A stretch of DNA of 64,000 bases, from positions 310,001 through 374,000 of the forward strand of contig NW_024881834.1 of assembly GCF_019059575.1 (NCBI RefSeq). The letters are read 5' to 3'. This document shows, in pieces, positions 53,601-64,000 of the stretch. The notes beneath the pieces were generated by a model. It worked only from the letters and a program-made list of their open reading frames with translations. It was not told the DNA's origin and ran no database searches. Position 1 is the stretch's first letter; each line of letters starts with the position of its first letter. Source of the stretch: Amphibalanus amphitrite (Eukaryota; Arthropoda; Thecostraca; Balanomorpha; Balanidae). The translations under genes and the position numbers were made by a program.

Positions 53601-56600
53601 GCCTCTGCCCAGGTGGGTTCGACGCACTTCAGAAGCATCACTGCCTCCATGACCTTCTCTACCAGCGGCGGAGGTCGGGCGTACGACTTGATCTCGTTCA
53701 GGTCCCGCTTCGAGAGGGCGTCCAGTGCCTGTAAGGATCAAGAAAAATGTCGCGGTACAGTATAATAGGCAATGGGGGTAGTTAAGACTATCAGACAGCA
53801 TGCCACTTGTGATGTTAATTTGCATGCAGTACACATCACAATGAATGGAGCTCGACTGTTAAACTATATCGGCGAAGTCTGCTAGCCCCCGTGTCGCTTA
53901 TCTGACCAAAAGTCTCCCTCCGTCTCGGAAGTGCGTCACTGCGGTGCGGTCTTGTTACTTACCCTGACGGCCTCTTCCAGGACGGGCAGCACCTCCTCCA
54001 GCTCTGCCAGAGCCACCTCGGCCATGGCCTTACACTGCAGCTCCTCCTCGGCAATCTTTTGAGACCTGATAGAGCGCACAGATGGATATGGCTTTAAACG
54101 ATTTTGTCGAGCTTCGGTCTTTGATAATGGTAGCAAATGACAATCGGCACCCAAAGATACCTGTCTTTAGATATCTGCTACGACCTATGAAAGGTCAAAC
54201 TTCGTGCCCCCTGAAGCCATCGAAGTGGACCGAGTAGCTCTCAGGACGTTCGCCTTACCTGAGCTGGACGGAGCGCTGCTGTTCGTCGGCCTCCCGGGTC
54301 TGTTGGACAATGATGACCAGGTACTCTTCGCACTGCTGCTGGAACTCGGCCACTGCCAAGTGGGACACACGGCACGCATAGACACGAAGAGCTCAGATAG
54401 TGTCAATGCGTGTCAAGTACATCTGAGGCTAATGGTACACAAACTCGCTTATAGTTTGCATGGTGTTTGTCATAGGGGTTTCCTCCGTAGACCAGACAGA
54501 ACTCAAAGGATTCGCAAAGCCAACAGCATTATTCGATCTCATGGTTTCATGTCTTCACTGACCTTTTCCTTTGGCGATTTCCAGTTCAACGGACATGGAT
54601 TCGACTTTGACACTGGTCTCGTCAATCTTGAACAGACCATTCCTCAGCTTGTCAGCGGCTTCTCCCAGTTCCTTGCGCTTCTCGCCCAGTAGACTGAGGA
54701 AACACAAGGTCAAACACAGAAATGCGTTCTGATCGTGCCATTGGAGAACATATTACTATTCATCCAGCTCGTACGTTTAGGGAGACAAAATTCAATAGGC
54801 CACCAAGGTTTCCGATCATATTCTGGTCATTGAGCAGGCCTTTCTAATCGCCTGTATTCACTCACTGTTTGTAGCCGGCCACCAGCTGCAGGTAGCTGGT
54901 GGAGGTGACGTAGTTGTGTCGCCGCACCTCGGCCAGCATCCGAGCCGAGTAGTTGGACACGGAGCGGTGAATTACGGAGAACGTGTGAGCCACAGCAGCC
55001 TGCAGCTCGTCCTGCATGAGAACAACGCTATTTAGGTATGAAGTATCGAGCCATGAAGCATCGTGAATCAACGGAAAACAATTCTTATTTGCATTCTAGT
55101 ATGAAATACTACCACAGTATTTGCCAAACAGCCAAAGAGAAAGCCCTCGAATTAATTTAATGAAGCTGGCCGGCTTACGTGAACACTGAACATACCTTCA
55201 ATAGTTCCGTATCGGCGCCTAGGTTTAGGTCGATGCCTTCCAAATACCTCTCGGCTACTTCCATCAGAGCTTCTTGTGGCCAATCTCCGAACCAGTCAAT
55301 CGTGGAGCAGTTGACCAGGCCAGGGTACATGCGAATACGGTTCCTGTGGTATTCGGAGATGGTGAGTCACAAGTGGACACTGAACGGAGCGACAGTCCGG
55401 AAACGACAAGCTTGGTAACTTCCTCTACCGTTGCTTGATGTATTTAGGGCACTAATGCGTCTGCTGGTTTAGCAATATTTAATCAGTACAGGCGAAATCC
55501 TACGACGATAGATGACGTTTAGCACCAACCTGAAGGCGTCTCCGACGGGGCTCATACACACGCAGAGGTGGAGATTTGACCTGACTCGGTCCAAAAGCAG
55601 GCCGTACAGGTTCTCTGGCGTCTCAGGGATACCCTCCCTAGCCGCCACCGGCTGTAGTGTGTTGCGTATCTGACAAAAAAAAAAAAAAAAATCACATGTC
55701 AGTGGAGAATCTTATGCACACAACTACTTGCAACTGAAACTGCAATTAAATCGAAGCTGGTTGTTTAATGACGTAAAAATACTACATTTGAATAAACCCT
55801 AACGTAAGCAGGACGGATGATTTTTGGCGTCCAGCGTGGGACTTCACCGGGCTCTGGTGTCTATAAATAGCAATGTGTAATACCCACCTCTTCGAGCTCC
55901 TCCGGTTTGTAGAGGTTTGGCACTTCCCCGCTGCTTAGGATGTTGTTGATATCTTCAAGGAACGTTTCCTCCGTGACCTAAGAGAAGAAAATGAGCTTAA
56001 AACATTCGATCCTCAATGGTCAGCTGGAGAGCGGCAAATTCTGACAATGATTGAGAGAAGCGAAGTCTGTACCAGTATAAATCAAAGGCTTTGATTCAAC
56101 TCAACGTCTTGGTACAGATTAACGACATTACAATGTCGAAAAATGTATAGTCACCTGGGCGTCGCTGAAAATGAAGACGGTCGGTTTGTTTTCGAGGCCC
56201 GTTGCCCGATAGAGCACCTTGAGATCCTCTCTGAACTCGGGTCGGTGGTAGTGCTTATTGACCTCGATGACGAACACCGAGAGGCCGCAGATGTAGGCGG
56301 CCAGTCGGGTCAGCGACTGCCGGCCGCTGCCACCTGATAAGGTAGCTGGAGTTACTTTTGGAGGCACTTGTTGTTTTATCGGATGAAATTACAGAAGACT
56401 TTGCTTTGTTATTGGCATCATTTCAAAGACGAAAAGACCAACTGCAGTGGGGACGATGTATGCCATAGAATATAGGTACAGTCACCCTGGTTCCTGGTGT
56501 ATTGAAACCTTGAACAATACACTCACCGATACCGACGACAAGCATGTTTCCTCTGGGCAGTTTCAGAACGCGCACGGTGCGACAAATGTGGCAGATGGCA

Positions 56601-59600
56601 TCCCTGAAAAGTACTAGTTCCATCGACACAACGCCTGGCGTCGCGTTATACTCCTTCAACTGGTTCTCCATGTACTGCTTCAGCGTGGCAAAGTCCAGGA
56701 TGTCCTCGTAAATTTCATTAGTGTTGAGGAAGTCACCTATAAGATAAAAGAAATAGTGATTTAGCAATGGCGTAATCAAATGGCCGATTGTCAAGGCGTT
56801 TTTAAACTTTAAATCTTTCGACAGGCTGTTATTAAGACCCAAGTATCCCTAAATGACAAACACAGCTTAGCGTACATTTGAGAGAAAAACTATTGTTGAC
56901 GAATAATTTCAGAAAGTCCAACAAAAGGAGACCAAGAAGAAATTCGTTGCTCATTTATTCTACCGAACATACCAAAGATAGGTGGCTGTTTGCTCGGACA
57001 GAGCCCGTGGAATGTCTGGTCGAAGTGCAGTCCAAGTTTTTCTCCCAGCAGTCCCATGAACCAATCCATATCTCTGAAAAGACGCAAGCTACATGAGCAC
57101 GGTACGCTTATCACTTTGCTTTGCATCTACTGCATCACATAAACACATCACTATTAATAGAAGTTAGCACGTATGTAATAAATGCATAGCATGATCAGCC
57201 CACGGAAACAAAACCCTTACTTCGTATCAATGAGCCGGTCGGCGAACACTCTGAGACACTCGTGGATCCAGAGGCGAACGAACGCCGCCTTCGTGTCGCA
57301 GTAGTCGCGGTTCGACCGCAGCAGGCCCTGGAACACCTAATGAAATCGGAAGAGTCAATGGTCACGAAAATCAGTCATTCAATGACCTCAAAATAGATTA
57401 AATTTTAAGGCGTCATGCACATTCAACACGTAAATACGAATAACACAGGTTCAAACCTTGGAGATGTCTCTCAGGTTGAACACGTAGTGAATCTTGGCTG
57501 GGGTCGGCAGCATGTTGGCGATGACGGATTGGTACATCTCGATACTGGCTGTCGTCACCAGCTCACCTGATCAAAACAGAGTCATGGTTGAAATCAATCC
57601 CAGACGCACAAAAACAAAACAGCACACCTCCTGCAATTGTATACCACAGGTTCTCATTTAAATTGCCTTTAGTCCATCACAGTCCCCCTCATATAGCCTA
57701 GCAGCCTACCGAGCGGCTTCACGTCCTCTGAGAAGTTGGCCAGCTTCTGAGTGATGAGCGTGCCGAAGATGCGTTTGATCTGTGACTCCTGCGGGAAGGT
57801 CATGTTGACCAGATTGAACTTGGACTGGAGCCGCTGCGAGATGAAGGAGCGGCCTCCGCCGGGCGGACCCATGGCGCCGACCAGAAGCACGTCCTGTCGA
57901 CAGGGAAGAGGACCATGACAACAACAGTTAGCACAAAACGTGACAGATAATCGCTCTCCATAACTTTCTTTCCACTTGGTCGTGGCATCGCAAAAGAATA
58001 TCAATATCTCGACCTTCTTTGGCACCCACCCACCTGCATGTAGAGTGACGACTGTTTGGTGCGGTCGTACCAGAAGCCGTACTGCATCCACTGGCGCAGC
58101 AGCTCCAGCGGCGGCTGGGAGCCGTACGTGTCCTTGGCAGGCATGTTCAGGTCGTCCAGGAACACGACAAGGCGCTTACCTGTCAGACAGGGTGAATAAT
58201 GAGACAAGACTGCTCTCAACTCTACATAGAATCGCAAAAGTCAGCCACCGAGACTCCTCAGTCCTTACCTCCCTGCGGGACGTAGACGTTCTTGGTGCGT
58301 TTCTCCATGCGGCTCTCGATGATGGCCTGCACGTTGTTGGATGTGGTCTGCGCCGACATGTTCACCGGCAGCACCGTGTACTTGTTGACATCCATCTGGG
58401 CTAGCACGCTGCTCGCCAGCGAACTCTTCCCTGTCAGTTATAAAACGGTGTCAGGAAACGGATGCGAACTACCTCCAATGATGTCACAAAATACAAGTTT
58501 TGCTTAAGATTGAGCGAAAATTTATCAAAAAAAAAAAAAAAAATCGTACTTGCAAAATAAGTGCTCCACCAGCAAACAACAAGAATGTAACATTTGGGTT
58601 GTCCTAAACACAAAGCTGTGCCGTGTGCGTGATCCAGTGTTACATGCAACTGTCGGCGTTTTGTCCGCTATAGTATTGTTAGTCGACACACCTGTGCCGA
58701 CGGGTCCGACCAGCATCGCCGGGAACTCGTGCGAGATCAGCGTCCGTAGGATGTACTCGTACCGCACTGTGTCCACGGTCGGCACCAGGATCTTGTAGAA
58801 CGGCACGCTGGCGAATAAAACTACTGTCACCTGCTGTGCATTGATGCACGTTTCTCATGACGCGTACGGTCGCAAACGGGCCACCTATAACGGCAAACGA
58901 CACAAACCTTTCGTATAGCAGAATCACGTCAATAACACGCACCACACGACTGCCAGACAAAACCACACACAAACACTATCAGAGGAAACAAGAGAGACAA
59001 ATGACACGTTAAACACATTAGAGGTGATCGGAAAATTTCGTAAGCGATGGTCGTCGATACTGACTTCGGGTTGTACTTCCAGTTGGACTGCAGCTTGCTC
59101 TCCCAGGGGCTCCAGCTGCGGTGTTTGTAGTCGACGGCGTACTCGTACACGGTGTCCTTGTTGGGGAACGAGCCCTCCAGTTCGCGCAGGTAGTTGTCGA
59201 TCTTCTTCCGGCCCTCTTCATCCACCGAAGCGCAGACGGACCACAGCAGCCTGCCGCGAGAGGTGGCCGTTATGAATGGGTTAAGCTGAGCAGATGATGA
59301 ATGACAAATGGTAGCGGGGTATCCTAGCTCATAAGAACCAATAAATTATGTGCCACTCACGAGAATAGGAACCACAGCTTGGAGCAGGTGAGGAACGCGT
59401 CCATGTCGCTCGGGTCCACGCCGAACTCCTTCGTGCACAGGCAGTCAAGCAGACGACATAGAGAGATGACGCCGTTCAACTCCACAATCGGCATCAGCTC
59501 CTTACAGTTCTTCCGCTTGAATTCCAACATGTCCTCCAGGAACTTGTCGAATAGCTTTCGCAGCTGTAAAGAAAACAAGTTACGATAAGTTCTGACCTAA

Positions 59601-62600
59601 AACTAAGCATAAAATTAACACTACGAGACAACCACCGAAAATTCTTATGCTCAACGCCATGGTCCTGCGTCTTGCGATGTTACATTCTCGTCTCACCTCG
59701 TCGGCGGTCTGTTTGCACTGGACCGTCTGCAGCCACGAGTCGACATACGGCTGCCAGCCGATCGCCTTGTAGTCGGTGTACACCATACCAGCCCGGGAGA
59801 CGGTGGCAGGAGAGGCCTCGTCCAGGTCCTGCACCTCGAACAGCAGAGACACCTACACCACGGAACTACAGTCAGTCACGGCTGTCGAGGGGGCGGATAC
59901 GGATATAGCACACTAATCCGACTACCACAACGTATGCAAGTGTGGAACACACTCGAGACCTTCTTAACTATCCGATGCCTCAGCATTTTGTGGCCAGCCC
60001 TTTCAAGTAAGGTAAATTTTCGCAAGATTTAAATTATAAATACACTTCACTCTTTATCTTTTTTCAGCCCTCATTCATCAACCATAGGCTTGGACTGCGT
60101 TCCTGTGTGCATCTCACCTGAGCGGGCAGGGCGATACGCTCCGAGTTGATGAGCGTCAGCACCTTGTTGTCGTCCATCACAGAGTTCATGTTCTCGATCC
60201 AGACGGCGTCCACTGGGCCGTCGAATAAGATCCACTTCTGGTCCGGTGTCTCGTCTGAAGGATGGGAGCAAATTACACCAGATTTACAGTTGAATTCGGA
60301 ACTAGGTGAAATGGTGCAGCCAGTTTAATTTATTTTTGACTTGACTTGATTTAATCACGGAAGCTTCATGGTCGCCTTTTCTGGACAGCATCAAACATTC
60401 TGTACAATCAAATTGAGCTATTACCTGCACATGTGACCCTCATAATGGCCGAGAGCACACCGTCCTTCCAGTCGCCGGAGCCAAGGTCGAATTCACCGTA
60501 CAGCTCGCCCAGGTTCAGAGCTTTCGGGTTCAGCGCATACTCCTGTCAGGTAAGCACACAGAGAGGTCAATTGTAGGCTAACATAGCATTACCGAAGTTA
60601 TGAGAACTGAGAAGCGGAAATGACTTCTTGACCACTGTTAGTCAATGGAGACGAACGTCTTCTCGACTTTTGGGGACTTTTCGAACGTCTTTTTCCCCTA
60701 CCTTTAGAAATCCCAATTTTCCGACGTTATGAAAATAGCATATATCGGTCATCGGTACTCCATCTCAACCATCGCTGCGGCACTGCGTACCTTAACGGCG
60801 ACGTAGCCCTCCTGGCCTTTGTTGGCCATATCGGTGAGCGCTCGCTGCAGAGTGCGCCAGATGGAGGTTTTCGAGGTGCCTGTCTGACCGACCATCATCA
60901 CCGAGTGACGGGAGTTCTTCGTCTCGTACAGCTGGATCACCTTGTCCACGATGTAGGGCGTCGCCTGACCGAGGAAGGCTCATCGTAAGCCCCCATTGTC
61001 TTCAAGTTTCAAACAAATCCCTATGTCGATTATGAGGGAGTAAATGGATGTTATAGCAAAAGGGATATTAGGATAAGAAGCACCGCATTCTTGGCAATCG
61101 TGATTCAAGGGCTTGTAACAGAAAATATTTCGTGCTAAGGTAATAACGCATACCTGAAGTCCGTTTTCCTTCAACTGCTGCCGGATGACATCATACAGCT
61201 GCCCGTAGTCGAGCGGCGGCGTCTCCACGCCGGGGAACAGGTCCCTGACAATGCCGGCGAACAGCGGCGAGTCGTCCGACGTCAGCTTCGGCAGGTTCAT
61301 GTCGTTCATCGCGGTTATCACCACCTAATGATGGTATGAACAAAAACGGAAAGGAGTTAGGACACGATAAAAAAGGCAATCCAACCGATACGCTGCACAC
61401 TTGGACGGCCACTGCTTGTCCAAATTTCGATTTGAACACATTCCAATGACAAAACTTTGAGCACAGAGCATCAAGTGAAATGTTACATGCATACCTCCTC
61501 GTCACCCATCTCAGGGAACATGCGCTTCTTGATGCCAGCGTAGCGCAGCAGACCGATCAGACCTCGCAGACCGAAGTCGTAGTGGCTCTGCTTGCTGAGT
61601 TGCCGCGACGCCAGTGTATACAGCGTGAACACCTGAAGACAAGGTCATACACTTGGGTATGTATGTAGATTGTATGTGTGTATGGTATGTAGATTGTAGA
61701 TGCTGATTGCATATTGAAAACATCAACCACACCTTGCTACTCCCTTTTGAAATCATCTGAGCAATAACATTAGCTAGGATTTAACGTTTTTGCGTAGCAT
61801 CACAAAAACTACATATGATGGCATAGAGCATCAGTAAATTTACGTACCTTTCTGGCGAGATTCCTAGTGTTGCTGAATCCCTCGCCGAACAGCACGATCT
61901 CTGCGATCATGGCCGAGTCAGGGACCACCATGGCGATCGGTCGGAACATGGACTTCAGGTTGTCGGGCAGCTCCGTGCGACCGGCGTAGCCTGCGTGACG
62001 ATAAGCAAACAATTTTAATCACGTTCGATTTTAAATCTTGTTAGAAAGAAAGCCATAAGTGTTCACCAAGAAGCGCATGCAAACAACAGCAACTTACAAT
62101 CAATTTGTCTAGATTTCACCACCACTACCAAATGTGTGGCGGCAAAATGACACCAACATGACACCATATAAACAGCTTCAAAATACTCTTCTAACCGGGG
62201 TTCATGGTGATGAATATTCCGCACGAGTCGACCAACTTGATCTCGCTGCCCTCGAAGATGAACTGGGTGGCGAGGGTGGAGAGCGCCTGCAGGATGCTGA
62301 GGATCTGCTGCGCCACCACCGACAACACCTCGATGTTGATCCGGTTGAACTCGTCAAAGCAGCCCCAGGCACCAGTCTGCGCCAGACCTGTTGATGAATA
62401 GCGAATGTGATTTACAAGAGCGTAAACAAGTGACGTCGATTATGCCCCGTAGTTGTGTTTCAATCCAGATGTAATGGCCTATGTAGAGTGTACACACAAA
62501 ACAGATACACTATAGGCAGCATTCATTGTGATCCAAAACAACAGGCAAAATGGCCAACAACTACCGCAAATTCTTTGCTAACTGCTTATTCATTGATCCC

Positions 62601-63678
62601 ATAATGCTTGTTTTGTAATTTCATTATGATGAACTTCCAAGTGTGCTAAGACGAGTACAATATACCGGAGAACATTTTGCCCATGCTCTTGTAGTCGAGT
62701 CCCTCGGAGCAGTTGAGTACGATGACGAACACAGCCATGGCCTTTCCCAGGTCCTTGACGGTTTCCGTTTTACCGGTGCCGGCCGGGCCCTTCGGACTGC
62801 CGCCTCGGTGTAGGTGCAGTGCACTTGTGAGGGTCATGTAGCACCTGACGAAAGCAAGAAGTATCAAATGAAAAGCCCTGCGGCTATGTAAGACAGCTTT
62901 CCTTCGTGACGATTTACATTTTCAACTTAATTTGCACATTAATTAGTAACCTCGATATAACTACGCCAGTGGCAATAAGATACAACAACCCTAAAATATA
63001 TTTCTATACCCCACTCTCGTTTTCACCTGTCGGTGAGCGGTGTGATGACCAGGCGGCCCGAGTTGCCCAGGTACTCGTAGCCATAGAAGAACTGTGTGTT
63101 TGTCTGCCGGATCACACAGTCCTCCTCGTCTTTGTCCCAGTAGAGCCGCAGCTGGGACAGCCACTCGAACGAGTTGACGTCGTTCACACCTGTTGGATAG
63201 CGGAAAATACAGGCAGTCAGTCTGGAAAGCTGAAGTAACACGGAACTCAAATACAGGATATATGTGAAGAAAAAATGCTACTGCCATGAACTGGATTGAA
63301 AGAAACCATAAGGAAGCACAACAAAACTCGAGGTGCGAGCTTATACTAGTACAATAAGTACAATAAAAGATTATATTCTTGATTGTGTAATGTTGCGCTG
63401 GAAACAAAGCGAAACAGATATTAACGGAAATCATGTTCTAGGCTTCAATGTCACGCACCGGCCTTGATGAGCTTCTCGATGACATCACGAGCGTGCACCT
63501 CGATGGTGACCAGAGCCACGATCTTCATACGCTGCAGCTTGGTCAAGTTGGAGCGGATCGCTTCGGAGAACTTATTCAGCATGTTCATCATCTTCTTGCG
63601 GAAGGACTTGAGTGGTTTCTTCTCGCCGAGGTCCTTCACCAGCAGCAGGGACCGGGTTGTGTCGACTGTCCACTGGAT
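40604..63678 (-). CDS. DNAH2: Axonemal dynein heavy chain, DNAH2-like (inner arm I1/f), partial: 5' end outside window
   Basis: Fifty-two exons, listed in the domain entries, join with GT-AG and consistent phase into 2,784 codons ending at TAG 40604-40606. This covers the end of the linker, all six AAA modules, the stalk and the C-terminal domain. About 1,600 N-terminal residues (tail) lie right of the window. The motor drives microtubule sliding in cilia and flagella. P-loops: AAA1 [13 protein letters not shown]2 [12 protein letters not shown]3 GPVGTGKSS, AAA4 GIGGSGRQS. The C-terminal stretch [11 protein letters not shown] ... [16 protein letters not shown] ... DLRSG is close to what I recall of vertebrate DNAH2 and unlike the outer-arm chains. 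The final exon ends in four Gly codons made by a G-run just before the stop. The intron 41645-44486 contains the CATSPER4-like gene. Other introns hold mariner-like and piggyBac-like MITEs. Confidence 0.93.
42098..43981 (-). CDS. CATSPER4: Intronless CatSper4-like sperm cation channel subunit
   Basis: One uninterrupted frame of 627 residues runs from ATG 43981 to TGA 42098-42100. It is a single-domain six-helix channel: S1 ~187-204, S2 ~219-237, S3 ~247-262, S4 ~271-290 with arginines spaced by two ([19 protein letters not shown]), S5 ~310-333, pore TEDGW at 355-359, S6 ~379-403. The [14 protein letters not shown] pore and [18 protein letters not shown] helix match CatSper4 as I recall it; CatSper pores carry TxDxW. 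CatSper tetramers conduct Ca2+ into the sperm flagellum. The N-terminal 180 residues are charged and unplaced. The C-terminus has an acidic stretch ([13 protein letters not shown]) and a long helical tail. It lies in the DNAH2 intron 41645-44486, same strand. Lack of introns among intron-rich neighbours suggests a retrocopy, but the intact frame argues that it works. Confidence 0.9.
   Translation of the reverse strand: MSDPNLPERKHSGKSVRFSASGSFGRILPSIDEVASERSTDETSGEVTDTNVSAPTGAARWRRAAANVQPSLEASPSQDADRERRHTSVKDLGAAAFKLISGRTNIRRWIDQVMKKSGGPGVPEEAEYVARRFLFEDADRRYDQGVGASDTGKVEDFNEVVDVDEARVETFVSQELVGHLTNSKTFNFSIFLIIVFNSVLIAMQTSDDLTERFSLPFSVIDQVVLTIFIFEIAIKWFYGFFSFWLGAWNIIDFVVIFILLFGNNFTYLASSRLLRLLRVLRAFRSVRSFSTSLESLSLVVDTILHSIPDMANVSLLLLVFMTVAAVIGVTVFGDDFQEHFGSLMDALFVCFICVTEDGWVDIFTPMRDSKNANIAFASSIYFLFLVMIGAFVFSNLIVAVVVTNLEIAMKDYTEEKSAERGTLFSSYLTGAVRSSGGGDADDDDPADDCTVKVVSVDGILSENPELVSGQRPVQVPPPLRPDPARVARLATVLVSLQENVAEYAAIRADLARATAVVAELDEMLQRQLVPEDQRDPAERLRRASQMMPRASLPVLPAHSSINALPGDILTHMEAMQLMRASEASARSGAMNMMRKISSVILGRDRSGRRSQNATESRAKPLHRMNQY
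44487..47877 (-). other. DNAH2 domain block: AAA6
   Basis: Exons 47726-47877, 47238-47392, 46690-46906, 46196-46387, 45655-45839, 45138-45363, 44769-44885, 44487-44637. [79 protein letters not shown] and [15 protein letters not shown] are dynein hallmarks. The intron after 44487 is the one that hosts the CATSPER4-like gene. Confidence 0.92.
46943..46971. repeat. Small palindrome with TTACCGACGTAA core
   Basis: GGTTACCGACGTAA is followed at once by its complement TTACGTCGGTAACC, and partial copies (CGACGTAAAGTAA, TTTACCGACTTAAATTA) follow to about 47020. It lies in a DNAH2 intron. Confidence 0.6.
48007..49193. mobile_element. piggyBac-like non-autonomous element (TTAA target, 1.18 kb)
   Basis: TIRs CCCGCGCCCCACTGGGG (48011-48027) and its exact complement (49173-49189) are flanked by TTAA (48007-48010, 49190-49193). 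A CCC-start TIR plus TTAA is the piggyBac signature. G-run/CTATTTATAG/C-run hairpins lie just inside both ends. The interior is non-coding, AT-rich on the left and rich in TGACCT repeats on the right (48660-49035). It lies in the DNAH2 intron between exons 49331-49477 and 47726-47877. Confidence 0.85.
49331..52552 (-). other. DNAH2 domain block: AAA5
   Basis: Exons 52337-52552, 51945-52160, 51645-51795, 51250-51399, 50777-50909, 50412-50553, 49958-50157, 49617-49783, 49331-49477. [20 protein letters not shown] is the AAA5 loop (no catalytic P-loop, as in all dyneins). [39 protein letters not shown] and [20 protein letters not shown] are typical. Confidence 0.92.
51151..51210. repeat. Hairpin with 17-bp perfect arms
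   Basis: ACAGATAACAGTAGTAC (51151-51167) pairs exactly with 51194-51210, and the loop is itself rich in TAGTAGTA. It is in a DNAH2 intron close to the exon starting at 51399. Confidence 0.8.
52627..52842. mobile_element. Tc1/mariner-like MITE with TA target
   Basis: TIRs of at least 27 bp (TAGTCTACTACAGAATGATG onward from 52629, complement ending 52840) differ at one position between ends. TA dinucleotides flank both sides. The 212-bp element is non-coding and lies in a DNAH2 intron. Confidence 0.75.
52892..55011 (-). other. DNAH2 domain block: stalk coiled coil and microtubule-binding tip
   Basis: Exons 54866-55011, 54563-54693, 54259-54352, 53963-54065, 53564-53728, 53199-53365, 52892-53063. 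The outgoing helix is rich in Gln/Glu ([36 protein letters not shown]). The tip contains [19 protein letters not shown], the typical dynein stalk-head motif. The returning helix ([36 protein letters not shown]) is heptad-rich. Confidence 0.9.
55196..56736 (-). other. DNAH2 domain block: AAA4 to stalk base
   Basis: Exons 56527-56736, 56155-56333, 55888-55977, 55530-55669, 55196-55343. [20 protein letters not shown] is the AAA4 nucleotide loop. [37 protein letters not shown] and [14 protein letters not shown] are conserved; the last usually reads TIDWFxxWP, as here. Confidence 0.92.
56973..58807 (-). other. DNAH2 domain block: AAA3
   Basis: Exons 58692-58807, 58269-58430, 58034-58179, 57710-57893, 57457-57566, 57221-57336, 56973-57073. 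Walker A GPVGTGKSS is split across the first two exons. Walker B is [27 protein letters not shown] is a dynein hallmark of the AAA3-AAA4 link. Confidence 0.92.
59065..61990 (-). other. DNAH2 domain block: AAA2
   Basis: Exons 61848-61990, 61495-61632, 61154-61324, 60791-60964, 60425-60542, 60118-60254, 59697-59852, 59361-59563, 59065-59250. They start at [20 protein letters not shown] (the AAA1 end), then Walker [10 protein letters not shown], Walker [23 protein letters not shown] and the arginine-finger region [14 protein letters not shown]. Confidence 0.92.
62196..63678 (-). other. DNAH2 domain block: linker end and AAA1
   Basis: Exons 63459-63678, 63027-63189, 62666-62844, 62196-62387. [12 protein letters not shown] and [19 protein letters not shown] lead into the AAA1 Walker A ([10 protein letters not shown]), [12 protein letters not shown], the Walker B CFDEFNRI and the sensor-like [11 protein letters not shown]1 is the main ATPase site and all key residues are present. 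Confidence 0.92.
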
Positions 63679-63888
63679 CTAAAAAGATGCAAAATGTCCG
63701 GTAATGATACATGTCACAGTCCAACTCGTGCTATGGATGCACATCGCTGCCGGGTACGTCGGTCGCGACATAGTCCGGGCACAACTCCAAGAAAGCGATC
63801 TTATAGACAGTCTGAAGATGGTTTTGGCAAGCAACTGTCAGGCCTCGCGGCGCCTGTTAAGACTACTAACCTCCTGAGTGCTGATTAA

Positions 63889-63975
63889 CTGTGTGTGTGT
63901 GTGTGTGGGGGGGGGGCATGTATCTTTTTGTCGCATGGCGATGCTGAATTAACAATAATAATAATAATAATAATT
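63889..63975 (+). repeat. (TG)n, G-run and (AAT)n microsatellites
   Basis: A GTGTGTGT run followed by a G-run at 63890-63916, then AATAATAAT at 63952-63973. They lie near the right edge in a DNAH2 intron. Confidence 0.9.
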
Positions 63976-64000
63976 TATCACATGTGCTCAGTAAGCGGCA

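Overview
The window is eukaryotic nuclear DNA. Genes are split by short GT-AG introns, exons are GC-rich with conserved protein families, introns and spacers are AT-rich, and microsatellites and DNA transposons are plentiful. An EAR-repeat extracellular gene resembling arthropod eggshell proteins, an axonemal dynein heavy chain and a CatSper sperm channel together suggest an arthropod with flagellated sperm. A crustacean such as a barnacle fits (insects are reported to lack CatSper), but the species call is inference. All exon joins were made by eye from splice consensus and reading phase; single ends may be off by a base or two.

Layout. (1) 1-10059, +: 3' part of a multi-exon secreted protein (repeated GDVT-type segments, then EAR/propeller-like repeats), with two LINE insertions in its introns. 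(2) 10060-15010: gene-poor, with a Harbinger-like MITE, a ~40-bp minisatellite and a triple CRE cluster. (3) 15011-17965, +: a two-exon 80-residue secreted Cys-rich precursor with a Gly-Arg-Arg-Lys-Arg processing site, possibly a new neuropeptide. (4) 17966-22851: spacer with six CACGTG E-boxes and GA/CT microsatellites. (5) 22852-27109, -: ADA2-type secreted adenosine deaminase, nine exons. (6) 28440-39259, +: six-exon arginase with a likely mitochondrial presequence, head to head with ADA2. Its second intron holds a 5.6-kb hAT-like element (TIRs, 8-bp target duplication) filled with two degenerate satellite arrays and further nested elements. (7) 40604 to beyond the right edge, -: the last 52 exons (2,783 residues) of an axonemal dynein heavy chain closest to DNAH2. 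(8) 42098-43981, -: an intronless CatSper4-like channel lying inside a DNAH2 intron on the same strand.

Functionally, DNAH2 and CATSPER4 both serve sperm flagellar motility, so their nesting may be meaningful. ADA2 and arginase are catabolic enzymes sharing one 1.3-kb upstream region. Most of the rest is mobile DNA: LINEs, hAT, Harbinger-like, mariner-like and piggyBac-like non-autonomous elements, plus two foldback insertions with short direct repeats at their ends. I saw no retrovirus-like or Polinton-like element and no RNA gene I could support.
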